A stretch of 64,000 bases of DNA from Amaranthus tricolor (taxonomy: Eukaryota; Streptophyta; Magnoliopsida; Caryophyllales; Amaranthaceae), in the NCBI RefSeq assembly GCF_026212465.1, contig NC_080063.1, positions 7,759,702 to 7,823,701 of the forward strand, given 5' to 3'. Both the position numbers and the translations under genes were made by a program. Of this stretch, positions 1 to 10,297 are shown one piece after another. Numbering within the stretch: position 1 is the first letter of the stretch; every line of letters begins with the position of its first letter. Under the pieces are notes generated by a model that worked only from the letters and a program-made list of their open reading frames with translations, did no database searches and was not told the origin of the DNA.

Positions 1-1050
1 GCTAGATTTATTAGGTCTTGATACCTATGCTTCCTTTTTCTTCTTTCTGTTTGGAAAGATTAATTGATATGCTACCATCATAATACTTGAGTCTCATATA
101 GGTTAATGAATTGCGATCTGGTTTTAAAATTTTCGTGAAGTATGCTTAGATTTGAAATTTTAAATTTTCTGGAAGCTAATTATCCCAAGTTGTGGGTCTT
201 CTTTAAAGTAGTTTGAGTAGTTTATTTCTTTCTTGAAATGCTGTTTGAATTTTGAGTGACTCTCAATCTGCAGTCTATCTTGACTTTAGGAAGGACAACA
301 ATTTATGCATCCATCTATGTTGTTATTTGAAAAATCACTTACTTTCTCATCCTTCCCTTATTACCTTGAGAAAAGATGAAGTCTAACATCGAATCCATTG
401 ACATAACTCAATTTAGCATCTATCTAATTGTCATCAAAATTAGCAGCTTATGTTTGTTTGTCTTGATCTTTTAGAGTAAATGTGTGTGGATTATAGTGTA
501 AAGCATCGGCCAACACCTCATTGCGACCACATTGTATTGAGGTCACCTTGTCCTTGACCACTATATATGTCATAATAATCGCAAAAGTCTAAACCATTAG
601 CATTGATTGCAAAAGTGGTTTTACAAGTTACCACAGTCCACAACTGTGGTCGCATCCAAGATTTTGTGCTATTACGTGGAAGACACAAGTGAGGATGTAA
701 TGTGTTAAATTTTAGGATTTCTCATCACAAGTTTCTTATCTTTTGTATGTCAAGTACAAGTGTAACATAGGACTTAGGCTCTATTCTATATGAATGTGTG
801 AACTTATCATCCCTACAATATCTGGAATATGTGGAGATATTCACCTTAATAACCTTTATTTAATCTTATTAGACTCTTAACTTACCTGAACTTGTCTAGA
901 CTTATTGACCTTGTTTGAACTTATTTTTTCAGCCAGCCATATAGAACAAAGCTCTAGTCCTTAGGGTAATCAATACTTGCTAAACATGCAGATGCATATA
1001 TTGTCTTGAAATACCATTTCTTATATTTAATATTACTTGCTTATCTGTAG
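1..1050 (+). other. Intron or upstream part of ORP3-like gene, no exon recognised
   Basis: This stretch ends in a TTATCTGTAG acceptor at 1050 that feeds the first recognisable ORP exon. I could not find another ORP exon in it. It is AT-rich with no conserved frame, so I read it as intron whose earlier exons lie left of the window. A local segment at about 505-660 has repeated 'gaccac' and 'ggtcgc' words but no clear element structure. Confidence 0.5.
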
Positions 1051-3824
1051 AGCTGGTCGGTATGAAGTTGATGGCTATGTGTATAATGCTGCTGATGAAC
1101 CAAAAGTTTTGATGACTGGAAAATGGAATCAGTCTATGAGCTATCAACCTTGTGACTTGGAAGGGGAGCCATTGCCAGACACCCAAATGACGGAGGTTAG
1201 TCTTTTAGAAGTTTGTTCTCATACTAACTTGAAATTCTGGATTGTTTCCATTAATCAAAACCATATACAAATACTTGGCACTACTGCAATTCACGGTAAC
1301 GAATGATTAACTTAGACTTCTATGAGAACTGCTTTCTGTGTTTCGCTGTTAATTGGAATCTTTAGCCACTAAACCCAGTCTGGCATCACATTGTCTTGTC
1401 ATTTTGAACACACATAACAATTTTGATGTAGGTATACTCCCAAAGCTGTGCCACTAGATCATGCTCACTACTTCCTGCTTTTTGGTTTTTTTTTTTTGTT
1501 GATTACATTTCTTGAAAAGAACCTTACTAATTTTTTTGCTTTCTTTCCAGGTGTGGAGGGTTGCTGATGTCCCAAAAAATGACAAATATGATTACACATA
1601 TTTTGCACACAAGATCAACAGCTTTGACACAGCACCTAAAAATTTACTCGCATCAGATTCTCGGTTGCGTCCTGATAGATTTGCTCTTGAAAAGGGTGAT
1701 TTGTCGAAATCTGGTTCCGAGAAGAGCAGGTAATAATACTTTCTATTCCTTCCCCCTGGTGGCCTGGAAATTTTTTCCGTGGAAGTTTCTGCCTAGAATA
1801 CTAGATTATCACAATCGACTTTTCTAAGAGCAAAAATTGATTACATAAGTTAACAGGGTGTGAATATATGTAGGGAACCACAGATCGATTCTTTACTAAT
1901 TTCAAGAGCCTTACTCACTGCATTAGTAGTATATCATTTTGGGTTTGTTCTTACAATGGTAGTAAAATAACTTAAGAAAATGTTCATATATTTAAGGAAT
2001 TATGGTTCTTAAACATAAATTACAAAAAAGTATCATCTACCTGGTTGCATCTTAGTCGGATATGATGGGAGGATGCATGGTCCACCTTGATCGTAGATGG
2101 ACCTTCTGAAAATAAAGAAATATTTGTTGAGCCATTAGGTCCAATTCTTTTATCAGATGACATAAGAAGAAACAATCACAAAAGGATTCTTGTAACCTAC
2201 AACCAAGATCCAAAATTCTTCATTTGCATGACCAATGATGAACAATAACACCAACACAAGTAACAATGCTTCACTCCACCAACACAATAATGATGTTAAA
2301 CTGCAACACCACAAAAACTAAACTTGGCCATCATAACTAAATAAAGTAATGATGCAGAATCGCACCAACATAATGACAATGCACAACCGAACCACATCAA
2401 GACATAACCCACATATGGTCTAGCAATGATTTGTTCCTTGTGTTATGCTCAATAGGTACACTAATTTTTTGGTACAACTATTTGGAAAATTAGGTCATCT
2501 TAGAATTTTAAAGCTAAATATTTACATGATAATATACGGAAATATACTCTTTTATTATGCAGTGGCTCCAATATATAATACTTATGATACCAAAAACTAT
2601 GAGGAAATTATACTCTGCATTTCTAGAATTCTACTTTTCATGCTAAATACTATTATGGCCTGTTCGGTTATTGATATTAAATGGTTGTAATGGGAATGAT
2701 CTATAGTGTAAATTTGTAGAAACGTACCATGTCATTTCCATGCTAATGAAACTTTGATCTAAAAAAAGTTTGTTTGCTCGCAATTTTCCATTACCACTTG
2801 ATACCATATTTCTATATGGTAAATTTTGTGAAGAGAATGAGATGATTGAAGTAAAAAAGCATAACAATCAAACTTGTCAAATAGATTTTCCTATCAAAAT
2901 TTCATTGAATTTTCATTATTATTCCCACCAGTTAATACCAACTATCAGAAGGTAGGCTAGAGAATTACACTCTTCTTTGTCATCCTAGAATTCTAAATTT
3001 CTAATATATCATTCTTATTACCTTCCATAACTTTTATATGTACTCCCTTTGTCTTGAATTTCACAGAGAGGGATAAGATGTCTCATTAACTTTCATTTTG
3101 TGAATATGACAAAAAAGAAATACATAGATAAGATGAAGAGAGAGAATGAGTGGATGACATAAAAGAGAGAATGTGGGATTATAGCAAATAAAAATGTAGC
3201 GAAGTGAAAAAGACGAATGTAAACCAAAAGTGCATCAAATTCAAAGGGATACAACGAGTAGCTCTTAGCCTCTGAGAGTCTAATTAAAATCATAATATTG
3301 AATCCACTATGCATTGATACTCACTTAGATTCTAATTTTTATACCTTTATCTTCATTTCCTTTTCACTAAAACTTGATCATTCATGTTCTAAATACATAA
3401 TTTTGCTTCTCATATGCATGAGAAGTCTCTAGACTTGCTTTCTATTATTATTGAAAACCAAGGAATAACTAATATTGGGCTAATCCGCCTTTGAAAAGTT
3501 AAGTTGAGGTTGATTTATTACTTGATATATTTCTATAAGTAAATTGTTGGATTAACCCATATTATCTTGCGTATTAGATTGGAGGAGAGGCAAAGAGCTG
3601 AAAAAAGAATGCGTGAGGCTGATGGGCAGCAATTTACTCCTAGATGGTTTGATTGTACTGGTGAAATCACCACAACTCCTTGGGGGGATCTGGAAGTGTA
3701 CAACTACAACGGAAAATATACCGAGTACAGGGAAAGTGTAAAGAATAACGATAACATTCAGCAGATTGACATTCAAACAACGGAGTTCAACCCCTGGCAA
3801 TATGGGAATGCGTCTGAAGAGTAG
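1051..3824 (+). CDS. Oxysterol-binding protein-related protein, ORP3-type, 3' part
   Basis: This is the C-terminal part of a lipid-transfer protein of the OSBP/ORP family, which moves sterols or phosphoinositides between membranes at contact sites. Three exons are visible: 1051-1195, 1551-1729 and 3578-3824, ending in TAG. They join in phase and give about 189 residues. The product carries typical plant ORP words: [56 protein letters not shown] and [10 protein letters not shown], then [13 protein letters not shown] near the end. These belong to the C-terminal half of the ORD beta-barrel domain and the tail of the short plant ORPs (ORP3 clade, about 450 aa). No PH domain can be judged because the 5' end is outside the window. 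Intron 1730-3577 is 1.85 kb and holds MITE-like insertions. The family call is firm; the exact paralogue is an inference. Confidence 0.9.
2658..2950. repeat. MITE family A, copy 1, in ORP intron
   Basis: This ~290-bp AT-rich insertion begins 'ggcctgttcggttattg' and ends 'taataccaactatcag', so its ends are approximately inverted. Its centre (CATTTCCATG, ATGAAACTTTGATC, ATTTTCCATTACCAC) matches copies at 42150-42462 and, inverted, at 24538-24853. It is non-coding; ORFs crossing it are chance. The exact ends and the target duplication are uncertain. Confidence 0.55.
3041..3260. mobile_element. Stowaway-like MITE in ORP intron
   Basis: The 220-bp segment opens TA-CTCCCTTTGTCTTGAATTT and closes AAATTCAAAGGGATACAACGAG-TA. 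The ends are inverted and flanked by TA, as expected for the Tc1/mariner-derived Stowaway family (CTCCCTCCGT ends). It has no coding capacity and lies inside the last ORP intron. Confidence 0.6.
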
Positions 3825-4763
3825 ATCATATTTGTTGTGGGTCTTTGCCTTCAGAAATGTTTTTGCTCATTGCTAAATCAAATGGTAATTCTAAACACTT
3901 TTTTATGTTCAATGGTTGTAAAATAGTAGTGCTACATAACCCCATTGTAATTGTAAGGGTGATATTATATATGGTTTGTAATATTTCATTTATTTAAATT
4001 TTTTGTGGGTGCAGTAGATCTTGTAATTCTTGTGTATATGCATATTTTCATCATGAATCGATCTTTCTCTAACTATTAGTACTCTTGACTCTAACTCTTT
4101 CTATTATAGACATGGTTTTTACTCAGTTTTCGACTAATCTAGGCCAAGTCTTGATACTTGCCTTTTTAGGTGGTGGTAATTTGAATATGCGAGGTGCTCT
4201 ATTAGTTGCCTTGGCCCTTCCAATGTTATCAAGATTAGAATTCTAATGGAATCGTTTTGATGGGTGGAATCAAATTGGTAAGATCAAATCACAGCAGGGT
4301 ACAATCCTATAAATAAATTTTAATATGTTATAATAATTAATACATGGATATAATTGTACGTAATAGAGCTTTAATATGTGCGTCAAAGTTTCTTTGATTA
4401 TATTTCTTTTGGTTTTTAATAGTTGTTATACTTTTGCATGCCGTTTAAAGTATAATTTTAATCCTTAATATTTTTAATTTTGTATAATAAAAAATTTTAA
4501 AAAATTAATATTATAAAATATGTATTTAGACAAATCAAATTAGATTTCACTTGATTATATTTTATATTATACTTCCTTCGTTCCAAATACATAGTTAAGT
4601 GAGAGTTTAGTTCATTCGTCTTTATATTTTCTTTATTCTATTACACTTGTAACGGATAATAATATTTTTTCAAACATATTACAATCAGTTGCGACTTGCG
4701 AGTATTTTAGGATGGGGTTGCGACTTGTGAGTTATTACTTATTAGTAGTATTTGTTTAATAAG
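3825..4763 (+). other. ORP3-like 3' UTR and intergenic DNA
   Basis: The first 200-300 bases after the TAG are probably 3' UTR; T-rich stretches and ATTTCATTTATTT-like words occur around 3960-4000. The rest has no recognisable gene. It includes a possible half Stowaway end near 4570 ('cttccttcgttccaaat'). Confidence 0.4.
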
Positions 4764-4955
4764 ATATGAACGTGCGGCTCAAGGCCTAAATTGTAGTCAT
4801 TGGAGTAATTTAAGGGTGACGTGTCGACTAATAGAAGTTGACACTTTGTTTTTTAAAAGAAAATATTCCATTGTTAATGGTGATCACTCTAATGGAGATC
4901 ACTTTCAAAACTCTCTCAGCACTTAGACTTTTGATCCATTACCCGCGTCCTTCAA
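4764..4955. repeat. Left copy of a 177-bp duplication flanking the copia element
   Basis: This segment runs from ATATGAACGTGCGGCTCAAG to CGCGTCCTTCAA and directly abuts the copia LTR. It recurs base-for-base at 9853-10029 next to the other LTR, except that this copy has 15 additional bases (CTAATGGAGATCACT, after GTGATCACT). The extra bases create a GATCACT...GATCACT direct repeat. The sequence is host promoter-proximal DNA of the GRAS gene, because the right copy runs into that gene's 5' region. Confidence 0.9.
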
Positions 4956-5302
4956 TGTTAGAATTAATATGCGGAAGTTGTAGTGGATTATTGATTTTGA
5001 TTAATAAATATTGAAGATGCTAGTATGAAAAATAAAGAGGAGAGTTGATGACTTTTGTGAAAAAAGGTTTTTTGTATTATGTGGCTTAGTTACAAATGAG
5101 AGCATGCAACACATATATATAGTGCTTCTATGTTGGTGCTTTCACCATCATTATGTTTCTAGTCTTTTCTACAACTTGTAGATAGTTCTAGACTATTAGC
5201 TTTAGGGTGTTCGTCTAGATAGTTCTAGGATATCATAGAATTTTTTTTACTTACTTCTTGATACATTACTCCCTAGATTTTTCTAGATTACATTATTTAA
5301 CA
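4956..5302 (-). repeat. 3' LTR of copia element
   Basis: This 347-bp repeat is the plus-strand left LTR (3' LTR in element orientation). It starts TGTTAGAATTAATATGCGG and ends CATTATTTAACA. It differs from the copy at 9506-9852 at about five sites, for example GATGACTT against GATGGCTT and AAATGAGA against AAATAAGA. Confidence 0.95.
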
Positions 5303-5312
5303 CTCCCCCTTA
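5303..5312 (-). other. Polypurine tract of copia element
   Basis: On the minus strand the bases just before the 3' LTR read AAGGGGGAG followed by TGTTAAAT. This is the purine run that primes plus-strand DNA synthesis in LTR elements. It overlaps the polyprotein stop region. Confidence 0.8.
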
Positions 5313-8300
5313 ATCTGAAAAATCTTGGACTCCTAGCTGTCTTCTGAATTTGATGAACTTTTCTGTTGGAAGTGCCTTGGTAAATATGTCTGCGAGTTGC
5401 TCCTCTGTCTTGCAGAATTTTAGCTTGATCTCTTGTTTCTCGACCAATTCACGAATGAAGTGGTGTCGTATCTCAATATTCTTTGTGCGACTATGGAAGA
5501 CTGGATTCTTTGTCATGGCTATTGCTGACATATTGTCACAATAGATGGTAGTTGCATCTTCTGTCTTTTGTTATAGATCTTTTAGGATTCTTCTTAGCCA
5601 TACTGCTTCACATGTCGCGCTTGTCGCTGATACGTATTCTGCTTCTGATGATGATAGTGCTACTGTAGCTTGTTTCTTTGATGACCATGAGATAGACTTG
5701 GACCCTAGCTGGAACACGTATCCACTTGTACTTCTTCGATCGTCGATGCTTCCTGCCCAGTCACTATCCGTGTAGCCTATGAGCTTGTAGTCTGCTTCGG
5801 ACTCGTACGTTATCCCATAGCTTTTTGTTCCTTTGATATACCTGAGTATCCTCTTGGCTGCTGCTAAGTGAGCTTTGCTTGGCTCACTCATACTTGAGAT
5901 GATGCTGACTGCATGAACGATGTCTGGTCTTGTATTTGTAAGATATATGAGAGATCCGACTAAACTTCGGTAGATTGATGCATCCACCTTTTCTTTTCCA
6001 TCATTCTTTGAGAGCTTCTCATTTGTAGCCATTGGTGTAGCCATTGGCTTACAATCGCTCATGTTGAATTTTTTGAGCATATCCTCGACATATTTTTCTT
6101 GTGAGAGTAATATTTTACCTGGACTTTGCTTGACTTGCATGCCAAGGAAGTACTTCATAGCTCCGAGGTCTGTCATTTCATATTCTAACATCATTGTCTT
6201 TTTGAAGTCTTCTATCATCCTCAGATCGGTGCCTGTGTAGATTAGATCATCTACGTATAGGCATAAGATGAGAAACTTTGGCCCTTGGGTCTTGATATAG
6301 AGTGATGGCTCATTTGGGCTTTTTACAAAGCCATTTTGGAGAAGATATCCATCGATTTTGCTGTTCCAGGCCCGAGGGGCTTGCTTGAGCCCATAGAGGG
6401 CTTTTCGAAGGCGATACACCTTATCTTTTTTTCCTTTGATTATATATCCTTGAGGTTGTTCGACATATACCTCTTCTTCTAGCTCCCCATTGAGAAATGC
6501 TGATTTGACATCTAATTGATAAACTTGCAATTTAAATTGAGCTGCTAGAGCTAGGACTGACCTGATTGTCTCCATACGGACAACTGGAGCATATGTCTCG
6601 TTGAAGTCAATTCCAGGTTGCTGTGAGTATCCTTTTGCAACTAGACGAGCTTTTTACTTTTGAATGGAGCCATCTTTATTGCGCTTGATCTTGTAAACCC
6701 ATCTGAGACCGATCACGTCCTTGTCTTGAGGTTTGTCAACAAGCTCCCATGTGTCGTTCTTTTCTATCATCTTAATCTCCTCGTTCATGGCTTCGATCCA
6801 TCTTTCTTCTTGAGCTGCTTCTTCAAAGTTTTGTGGTTCTCCTGCAAAGAGTGCCATGATGGTGTGATTGCATTGATAATCTTTCAAGTAGCTTGGTGGA
6901 CATCGATCTCGTTGTGATCTTCGAACTTGTTGAGCTGGGCTTGAGTGACTTGGCTCCAACCTTGAGCTTTGTGATGTAGATGGACTTCTTGGGCTCCTTG
7001 ATGGTGTTCCTGGATTGGTTGATGGTGATGGACTTGCAGATGATTGAGTTGGTGACTGAATTGGATCTTCTCCTTCATCTGGGCTTGGTGGTGGAATGAC
7101 TTCTACTGGAACTTCAACATCGTTCTCGTTCCATTGCCATTGCGCCTTTTCATCGAATATGACATCTCTGGAGATGATTAACTCCTTGGATTCGGGCTGA
7201 TAGAGACGATATCCTTTAGACTCGTCACTGTATCCAATGAAGATACATTTTTCTCCTTTTCCGTCTAGCTTATCCCGATTCTCCTTCGGGACGTGGGCAT
7301 ATGCAATGCACCCGAAAACTTTGAGGTGCTCAACCCTTGGCTTTCTTTTGTGCCAAGCTTCATACGGCGTCATGCTTCTTACCGCTTTTGTGGGAGACCT
7401 GTTAAGTATGTAAATAGCTGTGTGGACAGCTTCTGCCCAAAAAAGTTTAGGCAGTTTTTTTCCTTGCATCATACTCCGAGCCATTTCAGCAATTGTCCTG
7501 TTTCTCCTTTCTGCAACACCATTTTGTTGTGGTGTGTGTCTGACTGTGAGCTCCTTTTTGATGCCGTGCTGTTTACAAAATTTGTTGAATTCATTGCTTG
7601 TGAATTCTCCCCCACGATCGGTTCTTAGAACCTTTATTGAATGCCCACTTTGTTTTTCTGTTAGGGCTTTAAATTGCATGAAGTGGGATAATGCTTCTGA
7701 TTTTTTCTCCAAGAAATACACCCACATCATGCGTGAAAAATCGTCCACAATCAATAGAAAGTATCTTTTTCCGCCAAGAGACGGATTCCTGGTAGGACCC
7801 CATATATCAGCATGGACAAGCTCTAATGGAGCTCTAGCCCTCCATAATGAGGTTGGGAATGGTGATCTATGCATTTTGCCATAGATACAACCCTCACAAA
7901 TTTTCTTTTCATTAGTGATTGGTGGTAGCCCAATCACCATTTCTCTATTTTTTAACAGTTTTAAACTGTCAAAATTTAAATGTCCGAAGCTCAAATGCCA
8001 CAATTCGGATTCATTCACCATTGTACTTAGGGCAGTATTAAACTCCAATTGCATTTTAAGAGGAAAAATTTTATTTGGAGCCATTTTAGTGGTAGTGATT
8101 AATTGCCCCTTTTTCTTATCATATATGTGGCATTGATTATTATCAAATTTTACCATATACCCTTTTTGGACTAACTGACCCACACTTAACAAATTTTGTG
8201 CTAGCCCAGGGACATAAAAAACATCGGGGATGAATTTAGAGGAGCCGTTTTTTGTTTTAACAACAATTGTTCCTTTTCCGGCAACTACTTGGTTACTCCC

Positions 8301-9416
8301 ATCACCAAGTGTTATTTGTGATTTTATATTTTCATCAAGATTAGCAAATGAATTTTTATTTCCGGTCATGTGGTTGGAGCAACCACTATCAATGTACCAT
8401 GTGTCAGTTTGCTCTTCTTGAGCATTCAGACATGTGTAAAATAATTGATCATTATTTTCTGTGAAATTAGCCTCTTCCTTTTGCCGGAAATAACAATCTT
8501 TTTCAAAATGAGAGTGTCGAGTACATTTTTTGCATTTGTACCGACAATCTCTTGTATTATGATTGTTTTTCTTGCATAATATGCAATAAGAGTTGTTATC
8601 TCGGCTCCCTTGATTTTTATGATTTCCTCTCCCCCTACCACGGTTGTTAAAATTGCCCTTTTTTGGTTGAAAATTATTACCGTGGCCATTTATATTTTTT
8701 CCATTATTAGAAAATTTTAATTTAGCCTGAAAAGCTTGTTCAATTGGTTGCTTTTCAAATTTACGCATTCTTTCTTCATGTGCTAATAAAGAGCCCATTA
8801 ATTCAGTCATGGTGAGTGAACTTAAATCTTTATTAGATTCTTCTATAGCAGCCACAATATGATCAAATTTTTTGGTTAAAGTTCTTAATATTTTTCGAAT
8901 TATTTTAACATCTTCAATGGTGTCTCCATTGGATCGAATTTGGTTAACAATATTTGAGACTCGGTCGGTATATGATTGAATTGACTCATTATCGGTCATT
9001 TGCATACTATCAAATTGACCCCATAAAGATTGTAGTTTGAAGAGTATTACCTTTTCCGAGCCTCGATATTTTGTCTCCAAAGTGCTCCATGCCTCCTTTG
9101 CAGTTGTAGCGGTCATGATTGTTGGTAGGATCGTCTCATCTACTCCATGATATATTATAGAGAGGGCATAATGATCCCTTCTTTTGTTTTGCTTGTATTG
9201 ACACTTTTTAGTGTCATCCCAAGAAGCCTCTTCATTGGCATCTTTGGGTTGTTCATAACCATCTTGAATAATTTCCCATATATCTTGGGTAATGAAAATT
9301 GATTTCATTTGCATACTCCATTGATCAAATTTCTCCCCTTTAAATATAGGTACCCAATTAACTTGGGGATTAAATATGTTTGTGTTTGTGTTTGAATTGG
9401 GATTAGGGGAGGCCAT
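5310..9416 (-). pseudogene. copia gag-pol polyprotein with two in-frame stops
   Basis: One reading frame of about 1,369 codons covers gag to RNase H with no frameshift but two internal stop codons, at 6654-6656 (start of the RT region) and 5571-5573 (late RNase H). Visible domains in order: UBN2-type gag at the N-terminus; a CX2CX4HX4C zinc knuckle (CILCKKNNHNTRDC) near residue 278; aspartic protease motif WYIDSGCSNHM near 340; integrase zinc region WHLSFGHL...CEGC; the DDE integrase core starting HADIWGP near 537; RT with its YVDD box near 6246-6257; and RNase H words DSDWAG and SSSEAEY. Without readthrough only the 920-residue gag-protease-integrase part would be translated. An arginine-rich RGRGRGN patch follows the gag core. 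The element cannot be autonomous as it stands. Confidence 0.93.
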
Positions 9417-9490
9417 TTATATATATGTGGAGTTGGTATTGATATGAAATTTGGATGATATATGATTGAAAAAAAAGGTTTTGGATTAGT

Positions 9491-9503
9491 GGCTCTGATA
9501 CCA
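9491..9503 (-). other. Primer-binding site, initiator Met-tRNA type
   Basis: On the minus strand, TGGTATCAGAGCC lies two bases inside the 5' LTR. It is complementary to the 3' end of plant initiator methionine tRNA, the usual primer of Ty1/copia elements. Confidence 0.9.
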
Positions 9504-9505
9504 AA

Positions 9506-9852
9506 TGTTAGAATTAATATGCGGAAGTTGTAGTGGATTATTGATTTTGATTAATAAATATTGAAGATGCTAGTATGAAAAATAAAGAGGAGAGTTGATG
9601 GCTTTTGTGAAAAAAGGTTTTTTGTATTATGTGGCTTAGTTACAAATAAGAGCATGCAACACATATATATAGTGCTTCTATGTTGGTGCTTTCACCATCA
9701 TTATGTTTCTAGTCTTTTCTACAACTTGTAGATAGTTCTAGACTATTAGCTTTAGCGTGTTAGTCTAGATAGTTCTAAGATATCATAGAATTTTTTTTAC
9801 TTACTTCTTGATACATTACTCCCTAGATTTTTCTAGATTACATTATTTAACA
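9506..9852 (-). repeat. 5' LTR of copia element
   Basis: This is the plus-strand right LTR (5' LTR in element orientation), 347 bp, with the same ends as the copy at 4956-5302. It should contain the element promoter, firing leftward away from the GRAS gene. It lies about 445 bp upstream of the GRAS start codon. Confidence 0.95.
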
Positions 9853-10029
9853 ATATGAACGTGCGGCTCAAGGCCTAAATTGTAGTCATTGGAGTAATTT
9901 AAGGGTGACGTGTCGACTAATAGAAGTTGACACTTTGTTTTTTAAAAGAAAATATTCCATTGTTAATGGTGATCACTTTCAAAACTCTCTCAGCACTTAG
10001 ACTTTTGATCCATTACCCGCGTCCTTCAA
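9853..10029. repeat. Right copy of the 177-bp flanking duplication; GRAS 5' region
   Basis: This copy is identical to 4764-4955 apart from lacking 15 bases and continues directly into the 5' region of the GRAS gene. It contains the word GGGTGACGTGTCGAC, which holds both a TGACG half-site (bZIP/TGA type) and an ACGTGTC ABRE-like core. Whether these act as promoter elements is inference. Confidence 0.85.
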
Positions 10030-10297
10030 TCTATTCTTTCTTCCATTATCTCCTTTCCCATGCTTCCATTTTTCCACTCTTTACTTCTCTACTTCATTAT
10101 TTCTCATCATTTTCCCCAACCTTTGAAGTTCTTCTGAAGGAAACTGCTTATTCTCTGCTAAGTTACTAACCAATAGGAGTTCTTTTCTACCTAGAACTGT
10201 TTGTTAAAGGAATTTAATAAGTGGGTCTGAATTCATATCCTCAAGTGTTTGACTTAATTCGAATTTGTTGCTATTTTGTCAATTTTTAAGCTCTGGA

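Larger units (their letters stand above)
4956..9852 (-). mobile_element. Ty1/copia LTR retrotransposon, nearly intact, minus strand
   Basis: The 4.9-kb element is bounded by two 347-bp LTRs, each with TGTTA...TAACA ends. On the minus strand the order is 5' LTR (9506-9852), primer-binding site (9491-9503), one gag-pol frame (9416 to 5310), polypurine tract (about 5303-5312) and 3' LTR (4956-5302). Polyprotein order is gag, protease, integrase, reverse transcriptase, RNase H, which defines Ty1/copia. The LTRs differ at about five positions, so insertion was recent, roughly half a million years ago under commonly used plant LTR rates. Two in-frame stops interrupt pol. The expected 5-bp target duplication is absent and a 177-bp flanking duplication is present instead. 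Confidence 0.97.

Noticed and set aside
7293..7884. Plus-strand open frames of 111 and 154 aa
   Set aside because: They are antisense to the copia integrase coding region and have no family signature.
10265..10297. Upstream extension of the GRAS protein
   Set aside because: The added codons begin at a TTG; the ATG at 10298 is the first normal start and begins the plausible protein.
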